Part shown: positions 8,295 to 16,984 of the stretch, piece after piece
Position numbering within the stretch: the stretch's first letter is position 1
Layout of the letters: every line of letters begins with the position of its first letter
From: Bacillota bacterium
GTDB taxonomy: Bacteria > Bacillota > Clostridia > Christensenellales > UMGS416
Assembly (NCBI GenBank): GCA_023410875.1
Contig: JAEYPH010000062.1
Coordinates: 40,875-104,874 of the forward strand
Length of the DNA: 64,000 nt
Direction: 5' to 3'
The notes under the pieces: generated by a model
Database searches by the model: none
The model's input: the letters and a program-made list of their open reading frames with translations, nothing else
Told to the model about the DNA's origin: nothing
Translations under genes and position numbers: made by a program

Positions 8295-8321
8295 ACGGAC
8301 GACCCTTCGCGTTCATAAAGT
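8295..8321 (+). promoter_or_regulatory. Candidate sigma-K promoter of the dpaA operon
   Basis: AC at 8295-8296 is followed after 17 bp by CATAAAGTG, close to the sigma-K pattern AC-N16/17-CATAnnnTA. In Bacillus the equivalent spoVF operon is transcribed by sigma-K in the mother cell. The match is short, so this is a well-placed inference and not a proof. Confidence 0.5.
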
Positions 8322-8352
8322 GTAGTGTCATCAATGAGAAGAGGGTGGTTTC

Positions 8353-9189
8353 ATGTCCTCTGACGCGAGAAGTGTGCTTCTGATCGGCGGCGACCGGCGC
8401 AACATATATCTCTACGAGTACTTAAAGAAGAATCCAGACATAGAGCTGCATGCGTTCGGCCTGCCCGTGGCCGACCGATCCCTGGCGGACATCTCCCGGG
8501 CCACCGGCGAGGCGGACGTCATCGTGCTACCGATGCCCAGCGAGCGCAACGGCATGGTGCCGCTGCAATCGATGGACACGGCTTATCCGCTGGACGTCAT
8601 ATTGCATGATATGCGCGACGGCGCGTGGCTGGTGGGCGGTTTTCTTTCCAAGGAGCCTGAACGGGCGGGCGTACATGTGGTGAACCTGCTGGCCAGCGAG
8701 CGTTTCGCCCAGGCCAACGCCTGGCCCACTGCCGAGGGCGCCATCCGCGTGGCGCTGGAGCGCACCGAGCGTACGCTCAAGGGCTCGCAGTGCACGGTGC
8801 TGGGCTATGGCCGCATCGGCAAGGATCTGGTCAAGCTGCTCAAGGCCTTCGGCGCCGATGTTATCGCCACCGCCCGCCGAAAGGAGCAGTTGGAGGACAT
8901 CGCCGCCATGGGCGTCATCTCGGTGCACACCAACAACATTTCAGAAGCCTGCCGCGACAGCAACTTCATCTTCAACACCATTCCCAGCGTGCTGCTGACC
9001 GAGGACAAGCTGCGCGGCCTTCGCCGTGACGTCGTCATCATCGATCTGGCATCCAGCCCCTTCGGTGTGGACTTTAACGCTGCCGCCCGGCTCAAGCTGG
9101 ACGCTCAGCCATACCAAAGCCTGCCCGGGCGCATGTTCCCGCGCACTGCGGCGGAAATCATCTACAACTGCATTAAGGAATTGCTTTAA
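8353..9189 (+). CDS. dpaA: Dipicolinate synthase subunit A
   Basis: A 278-aa protein matching DpaA/SpoVFA. It begins with a nucleotide-binding-like LLIGGDRRN segment near residue 10 and has a second Rossmann motif, VLGYGRIGKDL, near residue 150, for NAD(P)H. With DpaB it converts the lysine-pathway intermediate 4-hydroxytetrahydrodipicolinate to dipicolinic acid in the mother cell; the product loads the spore core with calcium. The gene is followed after 22 bp by dpaB and then by a DapG-type aspartokinase, which matches the spoVF neighbourhood of Bacillus without asd and dapA. GAGGGTGG upstream serves as ribosome binding site. Confidence 0.95.
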   Translation: MSSDARSVLLIGGDRRNIYLYEYLKKNPDIELHAFGLPVADRSLADISRATGEADVIVLPMPSERNGMVPLQSMDTAYPLDVILHDMRDGAWLVGGFLSKEPERAGVHVVNLLASERFAQANAWPTAEGAIRVALERTERTLKGSQCTVLGYGRIGKDLVKLLKAFGADVIATARRKEQLEDIAAMGVISVHTNNISEACRDSNFIFNTIPSVLLTEDKLRGLRRDVVIIDLASSPFGVDFNAAARLKLDAQPYQSLPGRMFPRTAAEIIYNCIKELL

Positions 9190-9211
9190 CGTTAAGGACG
9201 GAGGGAAATCC

Positions 9212-9808
9212 ATGGAATTGACCGGCAAACGCATCGGGTTTTGCCTGACTGGCTCGTTCTGTATGATCGAAGCGGTGCTTCCTGCCATAGAGCAGATGCG
9301 TGCCGAAGGCGCGGACCTGATCCCCATATTCTCCACCAGTGTCTACGAATGGGACACGCGGTTCTTCAAGGCCAAGGACCTGATCGAGCGCGTGTACGAT
9401 CTCACCGGCAAGCTGCCCCTGCACACCGTCGTGGATACCGAGCCCATCGGCCCCAAGCGCATGCTGGACATGGCGGTCGTGGCGCCCTGCACGGGCAACA
9501 CGATGGCCAAGCTGGCGCTGGGCATCGTGGATACGCCGGTGCTGATGGCCGTGAAAGCCCACCTGCGCAACGGCGGCCCGGCGGTGCTGGCGCCCAGCAC
9601 CAACGACGGCCTGACCAACTCCATGAAGAACATCGGCATGCTTTCCACGATGCGCAACATCTACATGGTGCCCTATGAGCAGGACAACTACCAGGGCAAG
9701 CCCAACTCGCTGGTGGCCCGCATGGAGCTCATCGTGCCCACGGTGAAGCAGGCTTTTGAAGGCCGCCAGATTCAACCCGTATTGTATAAAACCGGTGAAA
9801 TGATATAA
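9212..9808 (+). CDS. dpaB: Dipicolinate synthase subunit B
   Basis: A 198-aa flavoprotein-like subunit (SpoVFB family). It opens with GKRIGFCLTGSFC, the phosphate-binding start of the family, and has a VVAPCTGNTMAKLALGI segment near residue 90 typical of flavin-containing PPC-decarboxylase-like folds, then the conserved LAPSTNDGLTNSMKN region. It works with DpaA in dipicolinate formation during sporulation. The ATG at 9212 follows GGACGGAGGG by 7 bases. The gene lies 22 bp after dpaA and 45 bp before the aspartokinase gene. Confidence 0.95.
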   Translation: MELTGKRIGFCLTGSFCMIEAVLPAIEQMRAEGADLIPIFSTSVYEWDTRFFKAKDLIERVYDLTGKLPLHTVVDTEPIGPKRMLDMAVVAPCTGNTMAKLALGIVDTPVLMAVKAHLRNGGPAVLAPSTNDGLTNSMKNIGMLSTMRNIYMVPYEQDNYQGKPNSLVARMELIVPTVKQAFEGRQIQPVLYKTGEMI

Positions 9809-9853
9809 TAACGGAAAACATCGGACACCCTAAGGGAGGCAAGGAGCCGCAAG

Positions 9854-11068
9854 ATGAGGATTTTGGTACAGAAATTCGGTGGAACTTCGGTGCGCACGCC
9901 GGAGGCCCGCGCCATGGCGATCGACAAGGTGATAGCCGCCAAGAAGAGCGGCTATGCGCCTGTCGTCGTCGTGAGCGCCATAGGCCGCTCCGGCGAACCA
10001 TATGCCACCGATACGCTGCTGCAATTTGCCTTTGAGGCGGCCGGCGCGGAGATCAACCCCAGAGACAAGGACTTGTTGATGTCCTGCGGAGAGACGATCT
10101 CCGCAGTGGTCATGGCCGGCGCTTTTGAGGCCCGCGGGTACGCCGCCCGCGCCCTGACCGGCTGGCAGGCCGGCATCTTTACAAACGACCGTTTTGGCAA
10201 CGCATCCTATTATGAAGTGGACACCGCACGGCTGTACGAGCTGCTCAATACCGGCGTGATACCGGTCGTTACGGGCTTTCAAGGCATTACCCGCAGCGGC
10301 GACGTGACCACGCTGGGCCGCGGCGGCAGCGACACCTCCGCCGCCATCCTGGGCTCAGCGCTCAAGGCCGAAGCCATAGAGATCTACACCGATGTGGACG
10401 GCATCATGACCGCCGACCCCAGGCTGCTGCCCGAGGCGCGGGTGCTGCCGGACATCAGCTACAACGAGATGTTCCAGATGGCCGACCACGGGGCCAAGGT
10501 CATCCACCCCAAGGCCGTGGAGATCGCCATGCGCGGCAACGTGCCGCTGATCGTGCGCAACACGATGAGCGACCATGCCGGCACCCGCATCTCCGCCGAG
10601 GCGCCCGAAGGCATGCTGCACGGCGCCGACGTGCTTTCCTCCATCGCCAGCATCGGCGCGCGAACGCAGGTCAAGGTGGAGCGCGCAACGCCGGAGATCG
10701 AGAACCGCTTGCTGCGCGGACTGGCCGATGCCGACATCAGCATCGACCTGATCAATCTGTTCCCGGATTCCATCGTCTTCACGATAGACGACGACCGCGC
10801 CGTGCGTGCCCGGCAGGTGCTGGACGCCATCGGCTGCACCTATACGCTGCTGACAGGCTGCTGCAAGGTGTCCGCCATAGGCAGCCGCATGCGGGGCGTG
10901 CCCGGCGTTATGGCGCGCATCATAAGCGCGCTGGCCGACGAGGGCGTCACCGTGCTGCAGACGGCGGACTCCCACATGACGATCTCCTGCCTGATCCGCT
11001 CAGAGGACGCCCAGCGGGCGGTGCGGGCTCTGCATGAAGAATTCCGGCTGTCTAAAAGCGGCGGCTGA
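9854..11068 (+). CDS. dapG: Aspartate kinase, DapG type
   Basis: A 404-aa aspartokinase, the same length as Bacillus DapG. It starts with the kinase motif VQKFGGTSV, carries the GRGGSDTSA and TDVDGIMTADPR substrate/nucleotide-binding segments near residues 155-200, and ends in tandem ACT domains (from about residue 265). It phosphorylates L-aspartate, the first step towards diaminopimelate and lysine. Placement directly behind dpaAB indicates a dedicated isozyme feeding dipicolinate and spore cortex synthesis. A weak hairpin follows at 11088-11107. Confidence 0.93.
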   Translation: MRILVQKFGGTSVRTPEARAMAIDKVIAAKKSGYAPVVVVSAIGRSGEPYATDTLLQFAFEAAGAEINPRDKDLLMSCGETISAVVMAGAFEARGYAARALTGWQAGIFTNDRFGNASYYEVDTARLYELLNTGVIPVVTGFQGITRSGDVTTLGRGGSDTSAAILGSALKAEAIEIYTDVDGIMTADPRLLPEARVLPDISYNEMFQMADHGAKVIHPKAVEIAMRGNVPLIVRNTMSDHAGTRISAEAPEGMLHGADVLSSIASIGARTQVKVERATPEIENRLLRGLADADISIDLINLFPDSIVFTIDDDRAVRARQVLDAIGCTYTLLTGCCKVSAIGSRMRGVPGVMARIISALADEGVTVLQTADSHMTISCLIRSEDAQRAVRALHEEFRLSKSGG

Positions 11069-11133
11069 GTAAGTAACATATGAAACTAAGGGCCGACGTT
11101 ACCGGCTCTTGGTTTATCAATAAACAAAATACT

Positions 11134-11270
11134 GTTGACTTGCCTTCCCCTGGAGGGGAAGGTGGCGCGAAGCGCCGGATGAGGTGTTAAAGCTGGAAAT
11201 ACCACCTCATCAGTCGCCTACGGCGACAGCTTCCCCTCCGAGGGGAAGCCATGAAGGCTACTTTGTCAAC
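11134..11270. repeat. Long imperfect intergenic palindrome
   Basis: The arms contain CTTCCCCTGGAGGGGAAGG with GATGAGGTG on the left and CACCTCATC with TTCCCCTCCGAGGGGAAG on the right, plus outer GTTGAC/GTCAAC. The arms are themselves small palindromes. Elements of this type occur as dispersed intergenic repeats in Oscillospiraceae-like genomes (recalled, not searched). There is no ORF in it. Confidence 0.8.
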
Positions 11271-11277
11271 ACGCTGA

Positions 11278-11301
11278 GAGCCGGCCATCCGGCTCTTTTT
11301 T
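11278..11301 (+). terminator. Rho-independent terminator after dapG
   Basis: GAGCCGG, loop CCAT, CCGGCTC, then six T residues. It is separated from dapG by the long palindrome, and a similar CCGGCTCTT half lies at 11101-11109. Confidence 0.85.
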
Positions 11302-11428
11302 CTTGGCCAAGATGCCGACGTCCTTTAGACATTTTTCCACATTTCTTTTACCAAGACAAAATGCGATGTTCCGTATCTGCTATCCGTGGTATCATAGGGT
11401 CCGTGGCATTTTGCCCTCAGGAGAAATC

Positions 11429-11914
11429 ATGGCCCTGAACATCGTACTCGTGGAGCCGGAGATTCCACAGAACACCGGCAACATCGCCCGCACCTGTGCC
11501 GCCACCGGCGCGCGGCTGCACCTGGTGGAGCCGTTGGGCTTTTCCATAGACGACCGGTATCTCAAGCGAGCAGGGCTGGACTACTGGCCGCTGCTGGACG
11601 TGCAGCTGTACCCGGATCTGGAGGCGCTGTTTGCGCGCAACCCCGGGCGCTATTTCTTCTGCAGCACCAAGGCCAAGCACAGCCACGCGGACATCGCCTA
11701 TCGGGACGGCGACTATCTGGTGTTCGGCCGGGAGACGCGGGGCCTGCCCGAGGCGCTGTTGGCTCAGCACTACGAAAACGCGCTGCGCATCCCCATGATC
11801 GACGAGGCGCGCTCGCTGAACCTGAGCAACGCTGTGGCCATCGTCGTGTATGAGGCGCTGCGGCAGCTGGGCTTTCCGGATATGAAGCTGGGGGGGAGCC
11901 TGCGGGAATACTGA
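11429..11914 (+). CDS. trmL: tRNA (cytidine(34)-2'-O)-methyltransferase
   Basis: A 161-aa SPOUT-fold enzyme that 2'-O-methylates the wobble base of tRNA-Leu isoacceptors. Family marks are IVLVEPEIPQNTGNIART at the N-terminus, VFGRETRGLP near residue 100 and LNLSNAVAIVVYEALRQ near residue 132, which build the knotted SAM site. The length is standard. The ATG at 11429 has CAGGAG 5 bases upstream; an in-frame upstream ATG lacks a site. The stop overlaps the next gene's ATG by one base, so the two are co-translated. Confidence 0.95.
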   Translation: MALNIVLVEPEIPQNTGNIARTCAATGARLHLVEPLGFSIDDRYLKRAGLDYWPLLDVQLYPDLEALFARNPGRYFFCSTKAKHSHADIAYRDGDYLVFGRETRGLPEALLAQHYENALRIPMIDEARSLNLSNAVAIVVYEALRQLGFPDMKLGGSLREY

Positions 11915-12885
11915 TGAACGATTTGACGCAACAGGTATTGATCCTGATCCTGATGATGGCGCTGGGGTTCGGCCTGGCGCTGGGAAAGGTCATCAACGAC
12001 GATGGGCGGGCACTGCTGACGAAGATCGTCATCCACGTGACCGCTCCGCTGCTGGTCATCAAGAGCTTTCAGATGGAATTTGAAACCCATTTGCTCATCA
12101 ACATGGGCATCATGGCAGCCTTCGGTTTTCTCTCGATGTTCGCGTTCTATCTGCTGGGCAGGCTGTGGCCGATCAAAGATATGGGCAAGAAGAAGGTGCT
12201 GTGGGAAGCTACTGTGTTCAGCAACTGCGGCTTCATGGGCTATCCGTTGCTCTTCAGCCTCCTGGGTGAAACCGGCGTGGTCTACGGCTCCGTGTATGTC
12301 ATGGCGTTCACCGTGTATCAATGGACCATCGGCGTCAGCATCTATGCCGGCAAAAGCGGCAGCATCAGGGAAGTCCTTAAGCAGCCGGGCCTGATCGCCG
12401 TGTTCATCGGCCTTGCGCTGTTTGTGACCGGCTGGCAGCTGCCGGGTTTTGTCAACGGCGCCATCAATTATGTGTCTGCGATGAATACGCCGCTGGCCAT
12501 GATGATCGTGGGCGTGCTGGTGGCCGAAGGAGATTTCAAGCTGGTGCTGCGGGAGGGGCTGGCCTTCGTGGGGGCGGCGGTGCGCCTGGTGGCGCTGCCG
12601 GCGCTGGCTCTGCTAACCTTCTGGGCGCTGTGGGCGCTGGGTGTGCCCGGCGTGCCGGCCTTGGGCAGCGATACCGTGGCGGCTTGCGTGCTCATCACTG
12701 CTATGCCTGTGGCCGCTAACGTGGCCATTTTCGCCTCTATGTTCGGCGTGCGGCCACAGTTCGCCGCGCAGACGGTGCTGGTCAGCACGCTGCTCAGCGT
12801 GGTCACGGTGCCGCTGTGGATGTTCCTGCTTCAGATGCTCGTCAAGGCTGTGTCTGCGATTGGAGGCGGTGGCCCGACAGGCTGA
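11914..12885 (+). CDS. AEC family transporter (auxin efflux carrier type)
   Basis: A 323-aa membrane protein with about ten hydrophobic helices in two halves split by a short polar loop, as in AEC/BASS-like permeases. Features include the N-terminal GFGLALGKVINDDGR segment and a conserved FSNCGFMGYPLLF helix near residue 105. Family members export auxin-like or dicarboxylate anions; the substrate here is unknown. The gene overlaps trmL by one base and its 3' end overlaps the convergent acetyltransferase gene by 44 bp. Confidence 0.9.
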   Translation: MNDLTQQVLILILMMALGFGLALGKVINDDGRALLTKIVIHVTAPLLVIKSFQMEFETHLLINMGIMAAFGFLSMFAFYLLGRLWPIKDMGKKKVLWEATVFSNCGFMGYPLLFSLLGETGVVYGSVYVMAFTVYQWTIGVSIYAGKSGSIREVLKQPGLIAVFIGLALFVTGWQLPGFVNGAINYVSAMNTPLAMMIVGVLVAEGDFKLVLREGLAFVGAAVRLVALPALALLTFWALWALGVPGVPALGSDTVAACVLITAMPVAANVAIFASMFGVRPQFAAQTVLVSTLLSVVTVPLWMFLLQMLVKAVSAIGGGGPTG

Positions 12886-13354
12886 GTACCAGGTGGGGCT
12901 CGGCCTTGGCCTGTGCCGAGGGGATGAAGCGCCCCTGGCGGTTGATGAACAGGCCGTCCAGCACGAAGCTGGCCTTCTGCATGCGCACTGGGCGCTGGCT
13001 GTAGATGGCCAGCAGGGCGTTCTCTTCCAAACCACCGGTGCGCTCCAGTATGCGCCGCTGGGCCTCAGAAGCCAGCGCCTGCGCCACACCGCAGCCTATA
13101 AAGGGTTCAAACACGACAAAATCCAATACTTCCGGCAGCAGATCCTCGGCCTGCTCGGCGCCGAACCACCCAACGCGGGCGAACCCCGCCGGCTGGCTGG
13201 CCACTTCCACGACCAGCAAATCCACCTCGCCGCTGCGCGCCAGCACGAACCAGCGTTCCAGCGCCGCCGTGCCCAGGTCGCGCCCCTGGCGGCGGAAGGC
13301 TTCCGACAGCCCATGGTAATCCGACGGTAGCATGCTGCGCACGATGATGCCCAT
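12842..13354 (-). CDS. GNAT-like N-acetyltransferase
   Basis: A 170-aa protein with a GNAT-type plan: an IIVRSMLPSDYHGLSEAF start, a VDLLVVEVASQPAGFARVGW beta pair near residues 48-67, and a FIGCGVAQALASEAQRRIL segment near residue 83 in place of the usual Q/RxxGxG/A acetyl-CoA loop. The loop is atypical (GCGVAQAL), so cofactor binding is not certain. The ATG at 13354 is preceded by CAGGAGAAC. The 3' end overlaps the AEC gene by 44 bp on the opposite strand. The acceptor substrate is unknown. Confidence 0.75.
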   Translation of the reverse strand: MGIIVRSMLPSDYHGLSEAFRRQGRDLGTAALERWFVLARSGEVDLLVVEVASQPAGFARVGWFGAEQAEDLLPEVLDFVVFEPFIGCGVAQALASEAQRRILERTGGLEENALLAIYSQRPVRMQKASFVLDGLFINRQGRFIPSAQAKAEPHLVLSLSGHRLQSQTQP

Positions 13355-13476
13355 GGCGTTCTCCTGTACCGATTATAAGCCCATTCTATGCGACAGTGAA
13401 CAAAGGGGCAACCGGGGAAAGCTGCCGTTCCTTGACGAGTTTTGTTGGTTATGGGCCGGTGGGATTGTTCGCTATG

Positions 13477-14007
13477 CTAACTAAATTTATTAACTATATC
13501 AACTGTAGGATATCCTAACACTCTTGCTGCATTATAGGCAATTAAATAGAAGTTGCTGTTATAAAGACTATGTAGAATTTTATTGATATCTTCATCGTTA
13601 AAATCAGGAAGTAGATAGATAACATCAATAAGTTGATATTCAGTCTTAGGTAGTTGTTTTGTCAACAGTAAGGTTGTTTTTTTTGCCTCCTCTAGCATTT
13701 TCTCGTCCTTATTAATAGAAAAAACAGCATGCGCTATTGCAATCCTGATAAAGCCATTGCTTCCCGGTAATAGATTATATAAATATGGCAATGACGAGAA
13801 AGACCTGATATGACCTAATCCTCTGATAGGCCATGAATCGTCTAAACTCAACGCATCTATTAACTCACTTTCTGCGATTTTCAAATCATCGGCTGAGAGC
13901 TCATCTAAAAGATTAAGTGGAACACCATCTTTTCTCTGTGCCCAGGTTTTGGCATTTAAAAATTCAGAACGGAAAATATTTAGGCTTTCTGATGGCTGAG
14001 AGTCCAT
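13477..14007 (-). CDS. HEAT-repeat-like hypothetical protein
   Basis: A 176-aa, mostly helical protein. The spacing of helices around WPIRGLGHIRSFSSLPYLYNLL and GFIRIAIAHAVFSI resembles HEAT repeats, suggesting a protein-binding solenoid. AAAGGT lies about 10 bases before the ATG. The gene is clearly richer in A and T than its neighbours and contains codons rare in the rest of the window, which suggests recent acquisition. It is followed at 14107 by another AT-richer gene. No function can be assigned. Confidence 0.65.
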   Translation of the reverse strand: MDSQPSESLNIFRSEFLNAKTWAQRKDGVPLNLLDELSADDLKIAESELIDALSLDDSWPIRGLGHIRSFSSLPYLYNLLPGSNGFIRIAIAHAVFSINKDEKMLEEAKKTTLLLTKQLPKTEYQLIDVIYLLPDFNDEDINKILHSLYNSNFYLIAYNAARVLGYPTVDIVNKFS

Positions 14008-14106
14008 ATCGACATTACCTTTCTTAGCAAAAAAATCCTCAGTCCAATATTAATAATCTTGAATAGATTTATCATCTTCCACCTCATAAGAGCATACGCA
14101 CTTCAG

Positions 14107-14904
14107 CTATTTTTTCTGCGCCATAAACATGCCGTACTCTCTGGGGAAATAAATGATTCCATGCTCATCCTTACATGAGTCGAAAAAATCCTGCAAACAG
14201 CCGACTCGTGACCTGTCAAAACCAGCCATTGCAGTTGAGGACAGTGCATACTCTACCAAGTCCGCCGAATCCGTTACCTCCAGAAAATCGGCATACAGAT
14301 ACAGTACGACATCCTCAAAATTCTTTCTTAGCGGTTCTCGGGCAGTCTGCATCGTGAGGGGATAGTCGCTTTCTTTATAGACATCCAGGGATGGGTCAAA
14401 CTCCTGCAGTTTCTCCCGCAGGAATCGGATTGCGCCATTTTTACCGAAGGTAAATGCATAAAAGATGCCTTGCGGCTTAAGCACGCGGTAAACCTCAGCA
14501 ATTGCTTTCTGGATGTCTGGAACATGCTGCAACACAAGGATGGCAATGATCACATCGTAAGAATTGTCCGCCGCGTCTATGCTTTGGATATCCAGTTCAC
14601 GGGCAGTAACATTCGCAATATGACCAAACTTGCCTCGAACAATGTCAACCATCGCCGGTGAAAAGTCCGTCAGCTCCAGGGTTGCGCCCTCCGGCAGGGT
14701 CTCGATTCGCCCTTCCCACAGAGAGCCAGTTCCGCAACCTACCTCCAGAATGCGGCAGCCCTCAAAGAAATGATAATTCTCGAATGCCCAGTGCGCCCAC
14801 TTCTTGTTCGTGTCATATTTCTGATGCAAGTTCCTGCGTGTGGCAAGATTGTCCTGTGTTTTGTATTGCTCCTGAACTGTACTGGGATTACTGATCTCCG
14901 GCAT
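14107..14904 (-). CDS. Class I SAM-dependent methyltransferase
   Basis: A 265-aa methyltransferase with motif I ILEVGCGTGSLW near residue 52, ELTDFSPAMV for motif II, and the DNSYDVIIAILVLQHVPD segment near residue 112 as in UbiE/COQ5-like enzymes. The frame opens at 14922, but the GGGAGG site lies downstream of that ATG and 10 bases before the one at 14904, so MPEISNP is taken as the N-terminus. Base composition is lower in GC than the flanks. The substrate is unknown; a small-molecule target is likely. Confidence 0.87.
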   Translation of the reverse strand: MPEISNPSTVQEQYKTQDNLATRRNLHQKYDTNKKWAHWAFENYHFFEGCRILEVGCGTGSLWEGRIETLPEGATLELTDFSPAMVDIVRGKFGHIANVTARELDIQSIDAADNSYDVIIAILVLQHVPDIQKAIAEVYRVLKPQGIFYAFTFGKNGAIRFLREKLQEFDPSLDVYKESDYPLTMQTAREPLRKNFEDVVLYLYADFLEVTDSADLVEYALSSTAMAGFDRSRVGCLQDFFDSCKDEHGIIYFPREYGMFMAQKK

Positions 14905-15049
14905 ATACCAAAATCCTCCCATAGTATAAATCCGCAGTCAAAACTCACCCGTTTATTAGTCGATATTAATTATAGCATAAAAGATTGTGATTTTTTGGGT
15001 CGCGTGAATATTGCCTGCATCTTTCAATACGGCGAAGCGGTGCCATTGA

Positions 15050-15070
15050 GAGGCCGTATGCAATACGGCC
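15050..15070. other. Small hairpin in the 14905-15178 gap
   Basis: GGCCGTAT and ATACGGCC flank GCA. No T-run follows, so it is not a typical terminator. The rest of the gap holds no supportable gene. Confidence 0.4.
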
Positions 15071-15111
15071 CTACGAAATTGCGTAAGAAACTGGCAAGCG
15101 TTGCCACAAAC

Positions 15112-15157
15112 AAAAAAACCGCTTCACCCACCTACTAAACTTCGGCGGCAAAGCGGC
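15112..15157 (-). terminator. Possible terminator of the ABC exporter operon
   Basis: On the minus strand CCGCTT pairs with AAGCGG across a 26-base loop and is followed by GTTTTTTTG. The stem is short and the loop long, so the call is tentative. Confidence 0.4.
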
Positions 15158-15178
15158 TGACAAAAGAGGTTGGCGAAT

Positions 15179-16984
15179 TTAAACTGCTTTCATAAAGCGG
15201 TACTGCGCCTCGCAGAGCTCGTAATAAGCGCCCTTCTGTTCCATGAGTTCCTCGTGGCGGCCGGCTTCTATGATCTTGCCCTGATCCACAACCATGATGC
15301 AGTCGGCCTTGCGGATCGTGGAAAGCCGGTGGGCGATGACGAAGGACGTGCGGCCCTTGAGCACGCGCTCCAGCGCCTTCTGTATCAGCACCTCGGTGCG
15401 GGTGTCGATGGAGGCGGTGGCCTCATCGAGGATCAGGATGCGCGGATCGGCCAGCAGCGCCCGGGCGAAGGAGATCAGCTGCTTCTGCCCGGTGGACAGG
15501 CGGCTGCCGCGTTCGCGCACTTCGGTCTGGTAGCCGTTCTCCATCTGCATGATGAACTCGTGGGCGTGCACGGCGCGGGCGGCCTCTATGACTTCCTCGT
15601 CGGTAGCGTCCAGCCGGCCGTAGCGCAGGTTGTCCATGATCGTGCCGGAGAAGATGAAGCTATCCTGCAGCATGATGCCCATCTGGGAGCGCAGCGAGTG
15701 CAGCTCCACGTCGCGGATGTCGTGGCCGTCGATAAGCACGCGGCCCTTATTCACATCATAGAAGCGGCTTATGAGGCTGACAACCGTGGACTTGCCCGCA
15801 CCGGTGGGGCCTACCAGCGCCACGGTCATGCCCGGCTTCACTTCAAAACTCACGTCGTCCAGCACAATCTGCCCGTCCTCATAGTCATAGCCGAAGGTCA
15901 CATGATCGAAGGACACATGGCCGGTGATGGGGGGCAGGGGCTGCGCGCCTTCCTTGCTATGTATGATAGCCGGCGTATCCATGATCTCGTAGATGCGCTC
16001 CAGCGAGGCCATGGCCGAGAGAATTTCGTAATAGATGTTGGAGATCTGGTTTAGCGGGTCCCAGAAGCGGCCCAGGTACCACGTCATCGCGAACAGCGTG
16101 CCCATGGAGATCGGGTCCACCGGCGCGTTGATCCAGCGCACGCCGAAATAGTAGATCAGGCATGTGCCCACGGAGCTTACGAGCTCGAAGGCGGGGAAGA
16201 AGGCCGCGCCCAGCTTGATCGCCTTCATCCACGTGCGGCGGATTTCACTGTTGGCGCCGCGGAAGATCCTGGAATTTTCCTCTTCCCGGGTGAAGGCCTG
16301 TGTCACGCGCATGCCGGCCAGGCTCTCGTGCAAATAGGCGTTCATCGTGCTGGACTTCCAGCGCACCTCGCGCCACGCCGAGCGGATGTGGGGCTTGAGC
16401 ACGAACACGATGATCAGCAGCAGCGGCACCACCGCGAAGGCCACCAGCGCCAGCCGCCAGTTGATGACCAGCATGATGGTGGCGATGGCAACCAGCGACA
16501 GTGCGTTGGTCAGCATGTTGACGATGCCCTGGGAAAACAGGCCCAGCAGCGAATCCACGTCGTTGATGACGCGCAGCATGATCTTGCCAGCCGGGCGGGA
16601 ATCGAAGAAATCAAAGCCCAGCGTCTGGATGTGGGTGAAAAGCTCCTCGCGCAGCGTGGCCAGCGCCCGGCGGCCGGTCACGTTCATCAGCCGCACCTTG
16701 GTGCGCAGCATCACGGAGCCCAGCGCCGCCGCGCCAAGGATGGCCGCCACGATCCACGGCAGCAGAGAATAATCGCCGCCTGTGATGCTGCGGTCCAGCG
16801 CCAGGCTAATCATGTAGGGCGACACCAGGCCGCACAGCATGTTGATGACCATCGCGACGATGCTCAAGGCCACCAAGCCCCTGTAAGGCTTCAGGTAGCT
16901 CAGCACCCGCAGGAAATAGTGGGTATTGAAGGAGCTTACAAACTTCTCATCGTCCAGCAGCAGCGCCCGTCTCGCTCTAGGCAT
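15179..16984 (-). CDS. ABC exporter half-transporter, second subunit
   Basis: A 601-aa fused permease-ATPase. The N-terminal 320 residues hold six transmembrane helices; the C-terminal domain has Walker A GPTGAGKST, signature LSTGQKQ, Walker B ILILDEATASID and switch AHRLSTI. The signature reads STGQ rather than SGGQ, a deviation seen in one partner of asymmetric heterodimers. The ATG at 16984 is chosen because the frame further upstream only runs through the preceding gene; GGGGGA precedes it. It overlaps the upstream ABC gene by 8 bp. The pair resembles BmrCD/LmrCD-type multidrug exporters. Confidence 0.93.
   Translation of the reverse strand: MPRARRALLLDDEKFVSSFNTHYFLRVLSYLKPYRGLVALSIVAMVINMLCGLVSPYMISLALDRSITGGDYSLLPWIVAAILGAAALGSVMLRTKVRLMNVTGRRALATLREELFTHIQTLGFDFFDSRPAGKIMLRVINDVDSLLGLFSQGIVNMLTNALSLVAIATIMLVINWRLALVAFAVVPLLLIIVFVLKPHIRSAWREVRWKSSTMNAYLHESLAGMRVTQAFTREEENSRIFRGANSEIRRTWMKAIKLGAAFFPAFELVSSVGTCLIYYFGVRWINAPVDPISMGTLFAMTWYLGRFWDPLNQISNIYYEILSAMASLERIYEIMDTPAIIHSKEGAQPLPPITGHVSFDHVTFGYDYEDGQIVLDDVSFEVKPGMTVALVGPTGAGKSTVVSLISRFYDVNKGRVLIDGHDIRDVELHSLRSQMGIMLQDSFIFSGTIMDNLRYGRLDATDEEVIEAARAVHAHEFIMQMENGYQTEVRERGSRLSTGQKQLISFARALLADPRILILDEATASIDTRTEVLIQKALERVLKGRTSFVIAHRLSTIRKADCIMVVDQGKIIEAGRHEELMEQKGAYYELCEAQYRFMKAV

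Noticed and set aside
15170..16054. 294-aa plus-strand ORF
   Set aside because: It is antisense to the ABC exporter, a by-product of high GC.
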